From assembly GCF_047511655.1 (NCBI RefSeq), contig NC_133398.1, positions 46,753,638 to 46,817,637 on the forward strand: 64,000 bases of DNA. The letters are read 5' to 3'. Below, piece by piece: positions 36,711-48,600 of the stretch. The translations under genes were made by a program, and so were the position numbers. This DNA comes from Castor canadensis. Lineage: Eukaryota > Chordata > Mammalia > Rodentia > Castoridae. Every line of letters starts with the position of its first letter. The first letter of the stretch is position 1. Below the pieces are notes generated by a model. That model saw only the letters and a list, made by a program, of their open reading frames with translations. It did not search any database and was not told the origin of the DNA.

Positions 36711-37349
36711 AAGCTCTTTCTCAAACAATGTATAACTAATTACCCTCACTCTCAAAGCATGGAGTGGAGTAGCAGAAGGTCATTATGTTATCATTATCAA
36801 GGACTAAAAATGATATGCAATTTTAATATTTGTATTTCATTTGAGGATTTGGTGAGAAGAGAGTAAAATAATTCAACCAGTAATTGAAATCAAAACATTA
36901 CTCTTTATATAGTAATAAAATTAATATTAGTTTGAAAAATTCCATTAAAACAAAAAGCAAATTTTGAAGACTTTATGGACTTAATGTAGAAATCCAAATT
37001 CCCTGGATTTTTCATTTACTCTCCTCTTATTTTTGCATAAATTTCTCAAGAATACTTTGGGAAGTTCTGTTTGTAGTATCAGAGTCAGAAAAATTCAAAC
37101 AATAAATATAAATGTTCTCCTGTTTACTATGGATTTATTAGAATGCTTATTTTGTGATAGGCAGAAAGCATTCCTTATAACCTGTCAAAAAAGAAAGTAT
37201 GAGAATTAGTTTCCTGAATACCTGACTTTAGGTAAGCAGCGATAAAACCATGCCTAATATAAAGACAGCTGAACATTAAAATGGTAAGAGCAGATTTTAA
37301 TCAGTAATGTACTATTCCCACAGGGAAAAGAGCACAGCATGAACAGAAC
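36711..37349. other. Unique AT-rich sequence
   Basis: Nothing recognisable. Confidence 0.45.
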
Positions 37350-37359
37350 TCAACTCTGA
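37350..37359. repeat. Target-site duplication, left copy (L1-D)
   Basis: tcaactctga, repeated exactly at 38740-38749 and followed directly by the poly(T) complement of the L1 tail. Confidence 0.85.
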
Positions 37360-38739
37360 TTTTTTTTTGGTTTATTTATTCATTTATTCATATATGCATA
37401 CATTGTTTGGGCCATCTCTTCCGCTTTCCCCCTACCCTCTCCCTCTTCCCCCAACCCACCTCACTTCCAGGCAGAACCTGTTCTGCCCTCTTCTCCAATT
37501 TTGTTGAAGCAAAGACATAAACAATAATAAGAAAGACATAGGATTTTTGCTAGTTTGAGATAAGGATAGTTATACAGAGAGAAGTCTAGCATTGCTTCCA
37601 TGCATGTATGCATTGCAACCTGAATTGGTTCATCTCTACCAGACCTCTTCACTACTTCCCGGTCACCTTCCTATAGTGACCTCTGTGAGTTTAAGATTAC
37701 TATATTAGCTCCTCTACAGTGGGCACATCAAACACTTTCAGTTTTGGGTTTCCTACCTTTCCCTATTCCTCCTGTATTTATTCTCTCCTTAGTGTCTGAC
37801 CCATGTCCAGTAATATTACTGCATTTGTTTTAAGTTGAAAATCTGCATATGAGGGAGAACATATGTTTTTTTGGCCTCTGAGCTTGATTAACTTTGCTTA
37901 AGATGATGTTCTCCAGTTCCATCCATTTACTTATGAATGATAAGATTTCATTCTTCTTCATGGCTGAGTAAAATTCCACTGTGTATAAATACCACATTTT
38001 CTTAATCCATTCGTCAGTAGGTGGGGCATCTTGGCTTTCCATATCTTGGCTATTGTGAATAATGCTGCAATAAACATGGGTGTGCAGGTACCTATGGAGT
38101 AACCTGAGTCACATTACTCTGGGTACATCCCTGGGAGTGGGATTGTTGGATTATATGGCTGACCTATGTTTAGCTTTTTAAGACGCCTTCATATTGTTTT
38201 CCAAAGTGATTGTACTAGCTTATATTCTCACCAGCAGTGTATGAGGGTTCTTTTTCTCCCACATCCTCACCAACATTTGTTGCTGTTGTTGTTGTTTGTG
38301 ATGATAGCTATTCTAACAGGGGTGAGGTGGAATCTTAGTGTGGTTTTTGTTTGTATTTCTTTTATGGCCAAAGATGGTGAGCATTTTTTCATGTGTTTTT
38401 TGGCCATTTGGATTTCTTCCTTTGAAAAATTCTGTTTAGTTTGGTTGCCCATTTCTTTATTGGTTCATTGATTTGGGGGGAGTTTAGTTTTTTGAGCTCC
38501 CTGTATATTCTGGTTATCATTCCTTTGTCTGATGTATAGCTGGCAAATATTTTCTCCCACTCTGTGGTGTTCTCTTCAGTTTAGAGACCATTTCTTTTGT
38601 TATGCAGAAGCTTTTTAACTTCATGTAGTCCCATTTTCCATCCTTTCTTTTAGGTGCTGAGCTGCTGGGGTTCTATTGAGGAAGTCCTTGCCTATACCTA
38701 TTGCTTCCAAAGTATTCCCTGCTCTTTTCTGTACTAGCT
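37360..38739 (-). mobile_element. 5'-truncated L1, antisense (L1-D)
   Basis: Poly(T) (37360-37368), then the complement of an L1 3' end ('tcatatatgcatacattgtt', like the tail of the full-length element), 3' UTR, and the C-terminal third of ORF2 up to about 38739. The ORF2p end shows on the minus strand as 'TDEWIKKMWYLYTVEFYSAM' and 'KWMELENI', and a central piece as '[19 protein letters not shown]'. The perfect 10-bp target-site duplication on both sides proves a single retrotransposition event of about 1.38 kb. Several stops and shifts; inactive. Confidence 0.9.
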
Positions 38740-38749
38740 TCAACTCTGA
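38740..38749. repeat. Target-site duplication, right copy (L1-D)
   Basis: tcaactctga, identical to 37350-37359. Confidence 0.85.
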
Positions 38750-38789
38750 CCTGTACCAAAGTTACTGAACATTTTACGAGGAGTGTGAG

Positions 38790-39335
38790 GAGTTGGAAAG
38801 AAAGTTTGTGGTGAGATAGTGAAGTTAGGGAAGCAAGGGGAAAAGAAGGAAGTTAAAAAGTGAATATGGTTGATGTACTCTCTATACAAGAATGAGTATA
38901 GAACTTTTAAGACTGTTGAAATAATAAGAAAGGAACTTGGTAGACAGAAGAAAAGCAGGGAGATGAACCAATTCAGGTTGTAATACATAAATACATGGAA
39001 ATGTCACAAGGAAACCATTGTATAGGTATCTTAAACAAAAATGTATTTTTTGTTGTTGTTTTACAAAAATGGAGAACTAGAGGACAGAACAGGTCCTTTT
39101 GGGGTTTGGTGGGAGGATAAGGGGAGAGGGTGTAGGAAGATCAATATGGTGCAAATGTTGTTTACACAAGTATGTACATGGAAAAATGAGACCTGTTGAA
39201 ACTATTCAGGAAAGGAGATAAGGGAGACAAAGGTGAATGATGGGAGGGGTGAATTCAACTATGATATATTGAAAGAACTTTTGTAAATATCACAATGTAC
39301 CCCAGCACAACAATAAAAACATTTTTGGAAAAAAA
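38790..39335 (+). mobile_element. L1 3' UTR fragment, sense, with paired modules
   Basis: Begins about 38790 and runs to the A-rich end at about 39335 ('cacaatgtaccccagcacaa' then 'caataaaaac'). It has the same two-module structure as 34090-34615. Module 1 contains 'gttgatgtactctctataca' and 'ttaagactgttgaaataata'; module 2 contains 'ttgtttacacaagtatgtac' and 'gagacctgttgaaactattc'. L1-D has landed right beside it. Confidence 0.7.
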
Positions 39336-41989
39336 GAATAAGCAACAAAAATACAGTTTGTTCAAGGAGAAAATCTTTGCTACACAGTACAGGGAAATCT
39401 AGAATCCTTTTTACTTAAAACCCCAGAAAGAATTCTATCATTTTTTCCTTGATTCTCCTCTATTTGCTGTAAAATTCCAAAATTTCTGCAAGGGCATCTC
39501 TAGTTTCCTATATTAAAAGCTCTCATTAGGAACATAACCAGTATTTCATTTTTCACAATCACTCTTTTATCAGCTGGTGAAACCCTTATATCCTCTCCAC
39601 CAAGGAGGTTCTCCACAAATCTGAGGTCCATGGGAATAAAAGAGGACATGGAGTTGTCTGTGTTCAAGGCTATCATCTTACTATGTTTTTTGTTTGCCCC
39701 ATCTCTTCTGCTTTTCTGCCTTCTTTTATAGTAACTGTTCTTTTAATCTTACTTAAACTTTTTTTGTTGTTGTTGGTTTATTAACTATATTTCTTTGCTT
39801 TGCTTGTTCAGTGATTGTTTTAGTTTTTTAAGTTCATAATCAACACTTATATAAAGTAATTTCTTTGCTTCAGTCTTTCAGGGAATGTTTTAGTTTTTTT
39901 TTAAGTTCATAATATTTATTTAAAGTCATTTTTCACATTCAAGATGTGATTTAACAGATAAACATTGACATGTTAATATTAGAACTGTTAAGGGTCTGCC
40001 TAAAACAGACATTTCAAATATTTTTTTTAAAAATTAACAATATTCATGACATAAATTGCAGGTTACATAGAAGCAAGCATACCACTGGTGTGAAGAGCAA
40101 CATATGTAATCTCAATTGTACCTAATAAAAATAATGCTAAAATCATTAAATACTCTTAAAACAAACTTTAAAACATTCCAAGGATCTCCTGAAATCAAAT
40201 GTGATTACTAAATTCTATAAATGTAAGTCACTTATTACTGATTTAAGCATGTTCTAGATTCAGCACTTCACGATACTGATGTGAAAAATTATCTGGAAAG
40301 TGAAAAATAAAGATGAAATTAGGGAAAAGGAGTTAAAAACTCTAACCAAAAGCACATGACAAAACTTTTCACATTTTAAATGTGAATTCTGGGCTGGGTT
40401 TAAACATATCATGCACATGTAGCATTAACAAAGATAAATGATGAATTCTAGGTGTTTCATAAGTAACCCACCAGTGACCAATAAATTCTAGTCTGCATTT
40501 AGTTAAGTAGCATCAGATCACCCCCAAACATTTAAATGCTAATTTGTCTTTCTCAGATTGTCATATATTTTAATTTTTTAAATTAAGCAATGAATAAATA
40601 AGAAATGTCATATTAACTAGATGTCACTTAGTAACTCAAAGTATTATCATAACAATTGTTTAAAATTTTTTGGAGTAAAGTAAGGACATAGTGGTGACAT
40701 TGAGGGAGAAAAAAATGGAGCAATTTCTACCTGAACCAACTGGAGATTAGCTAACACTGAGGCCCTGAGCAAGGAAGGAGATTGCTTAAGTTAACTAGAG
40801 CTTGTTTCACTTCCTGAAGCTGGTACTGAAGATAATGTTGGAGAAGCAGAAGAATATAAAAGATGAGAAACATTCTTTCAATTTTGGGTTTCTTTGGATT
40901 TACCAGATTCATGCTTTGCTTACTTTGTTAATTTCTTTTTTTCCATTTTCTTCTATTCCAGAAGTTTGAGTCTGCTTGAAACCACCTAACCTCTAGGTGA
41001 ATTTTAAACCTTTAAGGCTGTGAAAGAACAGCTGAGGTTTCAGGGTGACAAATTGAGGAACTAAAGCTGTTTAAATCCTGCTCCCCCCCCCCACCCACTT
41101 CCTGACTTCCAGACTCTCCTTTGTGTACAATTTTGGTTGATGATGACTTTTGGGAGTGAGTATAACTCATTACTCAGATCTGAGTCTGTTAAACTCAAAA
41201 GGCCCCAAGAAGAATGCATTGAACTTCCAGAACATGATTTTATACTGCTTGGAGTTCCTGAAAAAGTGCCATATGGGAAAGGGCTAGTTGCTGATACAGT
41301 TATTCCTCAATTTCTTCCACTACCATGCTTCCTTCTTCTTTTGACTTGAGCTGTGAGCTCAGGATTTCTTCCTTTTGTCCTTAGCTCCTCCAGTCTTTAA
41401 AACATCTTTTCCCCTAGAGGTGTGCAGATACTTCCTGGAAATTTGCATGTATAAATCTGAGTTGTTGCTGGTGTTTGTATAAGTTCTGGAAGCATGAGCC
41501 TTTTGGATATTGGGCAGATCAATTTAGAAACTACCACTCCATATTTTTCAAATAGTTTTTTCCAACTGTTTAAGTTGCACCTGAATTTCTCCATTCCTCT
41601 CATGTGAAGTCCTTGGATTACTTTTTCTGTAGTAACTAACAGTCAAAGATGCAAACAATGCAGGTGGTGGTTTTGGTTACTTCTTATGTTTTACTTTGTG
41701 TTTGACCTTTTCTTTATATGTATTTTTTTTCTCTTTTCATGGTATTTATCCTGAGAGTGAGAGGAAAAACACATGTAAATTTTGATCATATGACCTAATA
41801 GATACCTGCTTACTCTTTCTCAGCTTACTAAGATGGTATTTAAAGCAGCCACAGCTTTGGATGATATCTGAACAATTACCTTCTTCACAAAGTAGCTAAA
41901 CAAACAGAGCATGTTACACGGGAAGCCTGTTGACATTTACTACATGTCACAAAAGCACCATGGCTCTTTGCTTTCTGTTTCTTGTTCAT
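39336..41989. other. Non-coding sequence with a small tandem duplication
   Basis: No gene supported. It contains a ~71-bp tandem duplication (39790-39931) and a C10 run at 41083-41092. The 70-codon frame at 41137-41349 has no recognisable domain. Confidence 0.45.
39790..39931. repeat. Tandem duplication, two units of ~71 bp
   Basis: Both units begin 'tttctttgctt', continue through 'ttttagttttttt' and 'aagttcataat', and end with 'actta/attta' plus 'taaagt'. The second unit starts near 39861. Diverged by a few substitutions. Confidence 0.7.
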
Positions 41990-42006
41990 CACAAATGCAG
42001 CAAGTC
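41990..42006. repeat. Target-site duplication, left copy (full-length L1)
   Basis: cacaaatgcagcaagtc, 15 of 17 identical to 49069-49085. Confidence 0.9.
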
Positions 42007-42012
42007 GAGATT

Positions 42013-42021
42013 CCAAGATGG
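42013..42021 (+). promoter_or_regulatory. YY1-like site at L1 5' end
   Basis: CCAAGATGG seven bases inside the element. It matches the YY1 core and the known position of the YY1 site that sets the transcription start in primate L1. A related sequence (TTCCAAGATGATAG on the minus strand) ends L1-A near 13390. Confidence 0.6.
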
Positions 42022-42409
42022 TGGCTAGAGAGAGGGAGCAGAAAGCATGCCTCCTATAGTGAAATCTTGGAGAGATGCTGGAGACACACCTTGCAGGCAA
42101 AACCACCGAGAAGAGGCAAAACTTTGCCCCTCCACACCTCCAGCTGGTGCAGAGCATCTCCACTTCACATTAAACAGAGAAACCAGGAGGGCCCCCAGGC
42201 CGCCAGTCACCTGCGTCCAGATGGCTTGGGAAGACATGGACAAGATGAGCTTAGCAGTACCACAGTACTCCCACAGACAACCCTGGGCCAGAGTGGCATA
42301 GCCCCCTGGACAGACCGACTCCCACCCAGGGAAATAAGAGAAAATGAGTAATAAGCAATAAGAACAATAAAGACACTGAGCACTGAAGATTGGGGGAAGG
42401 GAATCCTTC

Positions 42410-42690
42410 CTGCAACTGTAAATAAACAAGCCAGGCCAGGACAGAGAGGCTCTGGCAGGAGTGGGGGCATGCACCCAGCAACCAGGAGAGTGGCAGAGAG
42501 AGGAAAACTCCACAGGAGAGGGGGGAAGACTCACCTCCCACATGAGCTGTAAACAAACACAGTGGCTGGCAGCAGCAGCAGCACTGCCCAGTAATCAGGA
42601 GTGGGAAAAATTGTAAAAGTGGTGATGGGAGGAAAACTCCACAGGAGAGGGGGGAAGACCCACTTCCCATGTGAGCTGTAAATAAACACA
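42410..42690 (+). repeat. ~130-bp tandem units in L1 5' UTR
   Basis: 'aggaaaactc' plus 'cacaggagaggggggaagac' starts at 42501 and again at 42630 (129 bp apart). 'ctgtaaa(t/c)aaaca' occurs near 42417, 42547 and 42676, again 129-130 bp apart, and 'cagcaaccaggag' near 42477 pairs with 'cagtaatcaggag' near 42590. So there are at least two full and one or two partial units. Confidence 0.75.
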
Positions 42691-43531
42691 CAGGCCTGAG
42701 AAAGCAGGTGCAGTGTCACCTCCCCCAGTGTGCTTGGAAAGGGGAAAGCATGTAGCAGAGGCTCATGCACAGGAGAACTCTGAGTAAACAAATCCTGAGG
42801 GGCCAGGTGAGTGTTAAACTCACTCCTGAGATCTGCATAAATAATGCCTCCAGCAACAGCAGGCTAACAGCAGCGGGCAGGCAAGCCACAGCCACAGATA
42901 CCATTCACAGAACTGTCTCCAGATTTTTTTTTTCTTTTCTCCTTCCTACCTTTGATGAGAAAACAACCAAACTACACCTGCATGCTGAAAAATGTACTGA
43001 AACTGTATTGCATTTGAACTTGGGATACTTTGCAGGTTTTTTTTTTCTGTGCAGTTTTGTTCTACTTTATGCATCCCCTTTGATGAGACAACTACAGAAC
43101 AACATCTGATGCACCATCTCCAGGATGGGAGACTGAGACAGACACCAAAATTATTAAGACTGAAACTTCTTTGCATTTGAACTTGGAGGGTTTTTTTTTT
43201 TATTTTCTATTTTTCATTTTGTTTTATTTTATTTTTATTCTTATCTTTATTCTTTTTATATTTTATTTTCAATCCTCTCTCTGTCCCTCTAATGCCTGTT
43301 CAGCTTACTGTTGATTAGTACACTAACACTCCCTGTTTATACCTTTGAAACTTTTTTGTTTGATTCCTTGTTTTGTTTTTTCCTATTTGTCTGTTCATTT
43401 GTTTTTCCCTTTTCTTTAACTTCTTGCTTTCCATCTCCTCTCACCCTTTCATTCTAAATATTACCATTGTTATTATTACAAGCTAGAAAATACTTAATTG
43501 CACACAGTACAGGGACAGTAACAACACCAAA

Positions 43532-44732
43532 ATGATGGGAAGACAGAAAAAACAGGGAAACCAGTTTCCCCACAGCAAAAAATTAGTACAGGAACCAGAG
43601 GGGAATGAAGTAAACAGATACTCAGATCCAGACTCCAACAAAATGAAGATAAACTATGCCAAAGAACCCAATGAAGTCCTCAAGAATAATTTAAAAGAAG
43701 ACATACTACAGGTACTCAATGAGAATTTCATAGAGAAGATACTGGATAGGGTCAACCAAAATGTACAGGAGACACTCAAGAAATTCCAAGACAACAAAAA
43801 TAGAGAATTTGAAAAAGCAAAAGAAGAAATAAAGGAAACCATAGAAGCACTGTAGAAACACCAAAGTGAAACATAGAACACGATTAATAAATAGCTAAAT
43901 GAACTCAGGACAAAAATAGACAACATTAAAGAGGAAACCACACAGGATATGGAAAACTCAGAAAAAGAATGAAACAGAACTGCAAAACAAAATGGACTGC
44001 CAATCCAGCAGAATAGAACAAACAGAAGACAGAATCTCAGAACTTGAAGAAGAAATGGTAATTAAAGGAAAAACCGAAGAACTATTAATTAAACAACTCA
44101 AGACCTGTGAAAAGAAAATGCAAGAACTCACCGACTCCATTAAAAGACCAAACTTGAGAATCATGGGCATCAAAGAAGGAGAAGAGGTGCAAGCAAAGGG
44201 AATGCGTAATATATTCAACAAAATAATAACAGAAAACTTCCCAAATGTAGAGAAAGATATTCCCATAAAGATGCAAGAGGCCTCCAGGACACCAAACAGA
44301 CCAGATCAAAATAGAACTACCCCACGAAATATCATCATTAAAACAACAAGTTCAGAAACTAGGGAAAGAATATTAAAGGCTGTAAGAGAGAAAAAACAAA
44401 TAACATACAAAGGCAAACCCATCAAAATCATAGCAGACTTCTCAACAGAAACATTAAAAGCAAGAAGAGCGTGGGGTGAGATCTTCCTGGCACTGAATGA
44501 AAATAACTTCAACCCTAGGATACGCTACCCAGCAAAACTATCATTCAAAATAGATGGAGCAATAAAAGTCTTCCATGACAAGCAGAAACTAAAACAATAT
44601 GTGACCACAGAGCCACCACTACAAAAGATTCTTCAAGGGATTCTGCACACAGAAAGTGAAACCCAATTTAACCAGGAAAAGACAGGTAGCACCAAACCAC
44701 AGGAAAAGAAAAAACAAGAAAGTAGAGAGTAA
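43532..44732 (+). pseudogene. L1 ORF1 (RNA-binding protein), broken
   Basis: ORF1p normally forms a coiled-coil trimer that coats L1 RNA and acts as a nucleic-acid chaperone. The first 107 codons (43532-43855) are open from ATG and lysine-rich. They end at a TAG (43853-43855) and more stops follow up to about 43970, where the frame changes. The second part (43992-44732, 246 codons) is open: heptad-rich coiled coil ('EDRISELEEEM', 'LIKQLKTCEKKM'), then RRM ('LRIMGIKEGEE'), then the C-terminal domain ('IIIKTTSSETRERILKAVR', 'KGKPIKIIADFS'). Total length of about 400 codons is normal for the family. The start at 43532 is the first ATG of the open stretch. Confidence 0.9.
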
Positions 44733-44773
44733 CCTCAGCTTAGGTACACACAATCAAACCTTCAAACAACTAA

Positions 44774-47700
44774 ATGACAGGAATCACCACATACCTATCA
44801 GTACTAACACTTAATGTTAACGGACTTAATTCACCCATCAAAAGGCACCGCTTGAAGAAATGGATTAAAAGGAAAGATCCAACAATTTGTTGCCTACAGG
44901 AGACCCATCTCACTGACAGAAATAAGCATAGGCTTAGGATGAAAACCTGGAAGAGGATTTACCAAGCCAATGACCCCCAAAAACAGGCAGGAGTAGCAAT
45001 ACTTATCTCTGACAAAGTAAACTTCAAACCTACATTGATCAAACGAGATAAAGAAGGACATTCCACATTAATAAAAGGGGAAATAGACCAAAAGGAAATA
45101 ATAATCATCAACCTGTATGCACCCAATGTCAACGCACCCAATTTCATCAAACATACCCTGAAAAACCTAAAAGCATATATAAACGCCAACAATGTGGTTG
45201 TGGGAGACTTTAACACCCCATTATCATCAATAGATAGGTAATCGAAACAAAAACTCAATAAAGAAATCCAAGATCTAAAATATACAATAAATCAAATGGA
45301 CCTACTTGATGTTTACAGAACATTTCATCCAACTTTTACACAATATACATTCTTCTCAGCAGCCCATGGAACCTTCTCCAAAATAGATCATTTCCTAGGG
45401 CACAAAGCAAGTCTCAGCAAATATAAGAAAATAGAAATTATACCATGCATACTATCTGATCACAATGCAGTAAAAGTAGAACTCAACAACAAAAGTAAAG
45501 ACAAAAAACATGCAAACAGCTGGAAACTAAATAACTCATTACTTAATGAACAGTGGATCATCGATGAAATAAAAGAGGAAATTAAAAAGTTCCTGAAAGT
45601 CAATGAAAATGAAAACACAACCTACCAGAACCTATGGGATACAGCAAAGGCAGTCCTGAGAGGAAAGTTTATAGTCATGAGTGCATATATTAAAAAGACT
45701 GAAAGATTCCAAATCAATGACCTAATGATACATCTCAAACTCCTAGAAAAACAAGAACAAGCAAATCCCAAAACAAATAGAAGGAGAGAAATAATAAAAA
45801 TAAGAGCTGAAATCAACAAAATAGAAACCAAAAAAACCATACAAAGAATTAATGAAACAAAAAGTGGGTTCTTTGAAAAAATAAACAAGATTGATAGACT
45901 CCTGGCAAACTTGACTAAAATAAGGAGAGAAAAAACCCAAATTAGTAGAATTAGGAATGCAAAAGGGGAGATAACAACAAACTCCGTGGAACTCCAGGAA
46001 ATCATCAGAGACTACTTTGAGAACCTATATTCAAATAAATTTGAAAATCTTAAAGAAATGGACAGATTTCTAGATACATATGATCATCCAAAACTGAACC
46101 AAGAGGACATTAATCACCTGAATAGACCTATAACACAAAATGAAATTGAAGCAGCAATCAAGAGTCTCCCCAAAAAGAAAAGTCCAGGACCTGATGGATT
46201 CTCTGCTGAATTCTATCAGACCTTTAAAGAAGAACTGATACCAACCCTCCTTAAACTGTTCCACGAAATAGAAAGGGAAGGAAAACTGCCAAACACATTT
46301 TATGAAGCCAGTATTACACTTATCCCAAAACCAGGCAAAGACACCTCCAAAAAGGAGAACTATAGGCCAATCTTCTTAATGAACATTGATGCAAAAATCC
46401 TCAACAAAATAAGGGCAAACCGAATTCAACAACACATCAAAAAGATTATTCACCATGACCAAGTAGGCTTAATCCCAGGAATGCAGGGGTGGTTCAACAT
46501 ACGAAAATCAATAAACGTAATAAACCACATTAACAGAAGCAAAGACAAAAACCACTTGATCATCTCAATAGATGCAGAAAAAGCCTTTGATAAGATCCAA
46601 CACCATTTCATGAGAAAAGCTGTAAGAAAACTAGGAATAGAAGGAAAGTACCTCTACATTATAAAAGCTATATATGACAAACCTACAGCCAGCATTATAC
46701 TTAATGGAGAAAAACTGAAACCATTCCCTCTAAAATCAGGAACCAGACAAGGATGCCCACTATCTCCACTCCTATTCAACATAGCACTGGAATTCCTAGC
46801 CAGAGCAATTAGGCAAGAAGAAGGAATAAAAGGAATACATATAGGTAAAGAAACTGTCAAAATATCCCTATTTGCAGATGACATGATCCTATACCTTAAA
46901 GACCCAAGAAACTCTACTCAGAAGCTTCTAGACATCATCAATAGCTATAGCAAGGTAGCAGGATATAAAATCAACATAGAAAAATCATTAGCATTTCTAT
47001 ATACTAATAATGAGCAAACTGAAAAAGAATGTATGAAAACAATCCCATTTACCATAGCCTCAAAAAAATCAAATACCTATGTGTAAACCTAACAAAAGAA
47101 GTGAATGACCTCTACAAGGAAAACTATAAACTTCTGAAGAAAGAGGTTGAAGCAGACTATAGAATGTGGAGAGATCGCCCACGCTCATGGATTGGTAGAA
47201 TCAACATAGTAAAAATGTCCATACTCCCAAAAGTAATCTACATGTTTAATGCTATTCCCATCAAAATTCCAATGACATTCATTAAAGAGATTGAAAAATC
47301 TACTATTAAATTTATATAGAAACACAAGAGGCCACGAATAGCCAAGGCAATACTCGGTCAAAAGAACAATGCAGAAGGTATCACAGTACCCTACTTCAAA
47401 CTACATTACAAAGCAATAATGATAAAAACAGCATGGTATTGGCACAAAAACAGACATGAAGACCAGTGGAACAGAATAGAGGACCCAGATATGAAGCCAC
47501 ACAACTATAACCAACTTATCTTTGACAAATGAGCTAAAAATATACGATGGAGAATTAGCAGCCTCTTCAACAAAAACTGCTGGGAAAACTGGTTAGCAGT
47601 CTGCAAAAAACTGAAACTAGATCCATATATATCACCCTGTACCAATATTAACTCAAAATGGATCAAGGATCTTAATATCAGACCACAAACTCTAAAGTTG

Positions 47701-48600
47701 ATACAGGAAAGAGTAGAAAATACTCTGGAATTAGTAGGTATAGGTAAGAAGTTTCTCAACGAAACCCCAGCAGCACAGCAACTTAGAGATAGCATAGATA
47801 AATGGGACCTCATAAAACTAAAAAGCTTCTGCTCATCAAAAGAAATGGTCTCTAAACTGAAGAGAACACCCACAGAGTGGGAGAAAATATTTGCCAGCTA
47901 TACATCAGACAAAGGACTGATAACCAGAATATATAGGGAACTGAAAAACCTAAATTCTCCCAAAATTAATGAACCAATAAAGAAATGGGCAAGTGAACTA
48001 AACAGAACTTTCTCAAAAGAAGAAATTCAAATGGCCAAAAAACACATGAAAAAATGCTCACCATCTCTAGCAATAAAGGAAATGCAAATTAAAACCACGC
48101 TAAGATTCCACCTCACCCCTGTTAGAATAGCCATCATTAGCAACACCACCACCAACAGGTGTTGGTGAGGATGTGGGGAAAAAGGAACCCTCTTACACTG
48201 TTGGTGAGAATGTAAACTAGTACAACCACTCTGGAAAAAAATTTGGAGGCTACTTAAAAAGCTAAACATTGATCTACCATTTGATCCAGCAATACCGCTC
48301 TTGGGGATATACCCAAAAGACTGTGACACAGGTTATTCCAGAGGCACCTGCACACCCATGTTTATTGCGGCACTATTCATAATAGCCAAGTTATGGAAAC
48401 AGCCAAGATGCCCCACCACTGACGAATGGATTAAGAAAATGTGGTGTCTATACACAATGGAATTTTATGCAGCCATGAAGAAGAACGAAATGTTATCATT
48501 CGCTGGTAAATGGATGGAATTGGAGAACATCATTCTGAGTGAGGTTAGCCTGGCCCAAAAGACCAAAAATCATATGTTCTCCCTCATATGTGGACATTAG
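44774..48600 (+). pseudogene. L1 ORF2 (endonuclease/reverse transcriptase), broken
   Basis: ORF2p nicks target DNA and reverse-transcribes L1 RNA onto it. The endonuclease runs from about 44774 to 45490 with 'LTLNVNGLN', 'CCLQETHL', 'VVGDFNTPL' and '[11 protein letters not shown]'. The RT palm lies in a 596-codon open stretch (45296-47086) with 'LIPKPGKD', '[13 protein letters not shown]' and the catalytic FADD (46871-46882). The C-terminal region ends at 48600 with 'PTTDEWIKKMWCLYTMEFYA' and 'KWMELENIILSEVSLAQ'. Breaks: stop at 45239-45241, a frameshift near 47030-47085, and stops at 47317-47319, 47530-47532, 48166-48168 and 48205-48207. Full length would be about 1,275 residues, usual for L1. 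Confidence 0.95.

Larger units (their letters stand above)
42007..43531 (+). promoter_or_regulatory. L1 5' UTR with internal promoter
   Basis: GC-richer than its surroundings in the first 900 bp, then T-rich (43190-43420). It includes a terminal YY1-like site, about 130-bp tandem units (42410-42690) and repeated 'ctgtaaa(t/c)aaaca' motifs. In L1 elements this region holds an internal RNA polymerase II promoter that starts transcription at or near the first base. Activity here is inferred, not shown. Confidence 0.75.

Noticed and set aside
41137-41349. Small gene or exon at 41.1-41.35 kb
   Set aside because: The frame has a plausible mixed composition but no recognised domain and no clear splice or retrocopy hallmarks.
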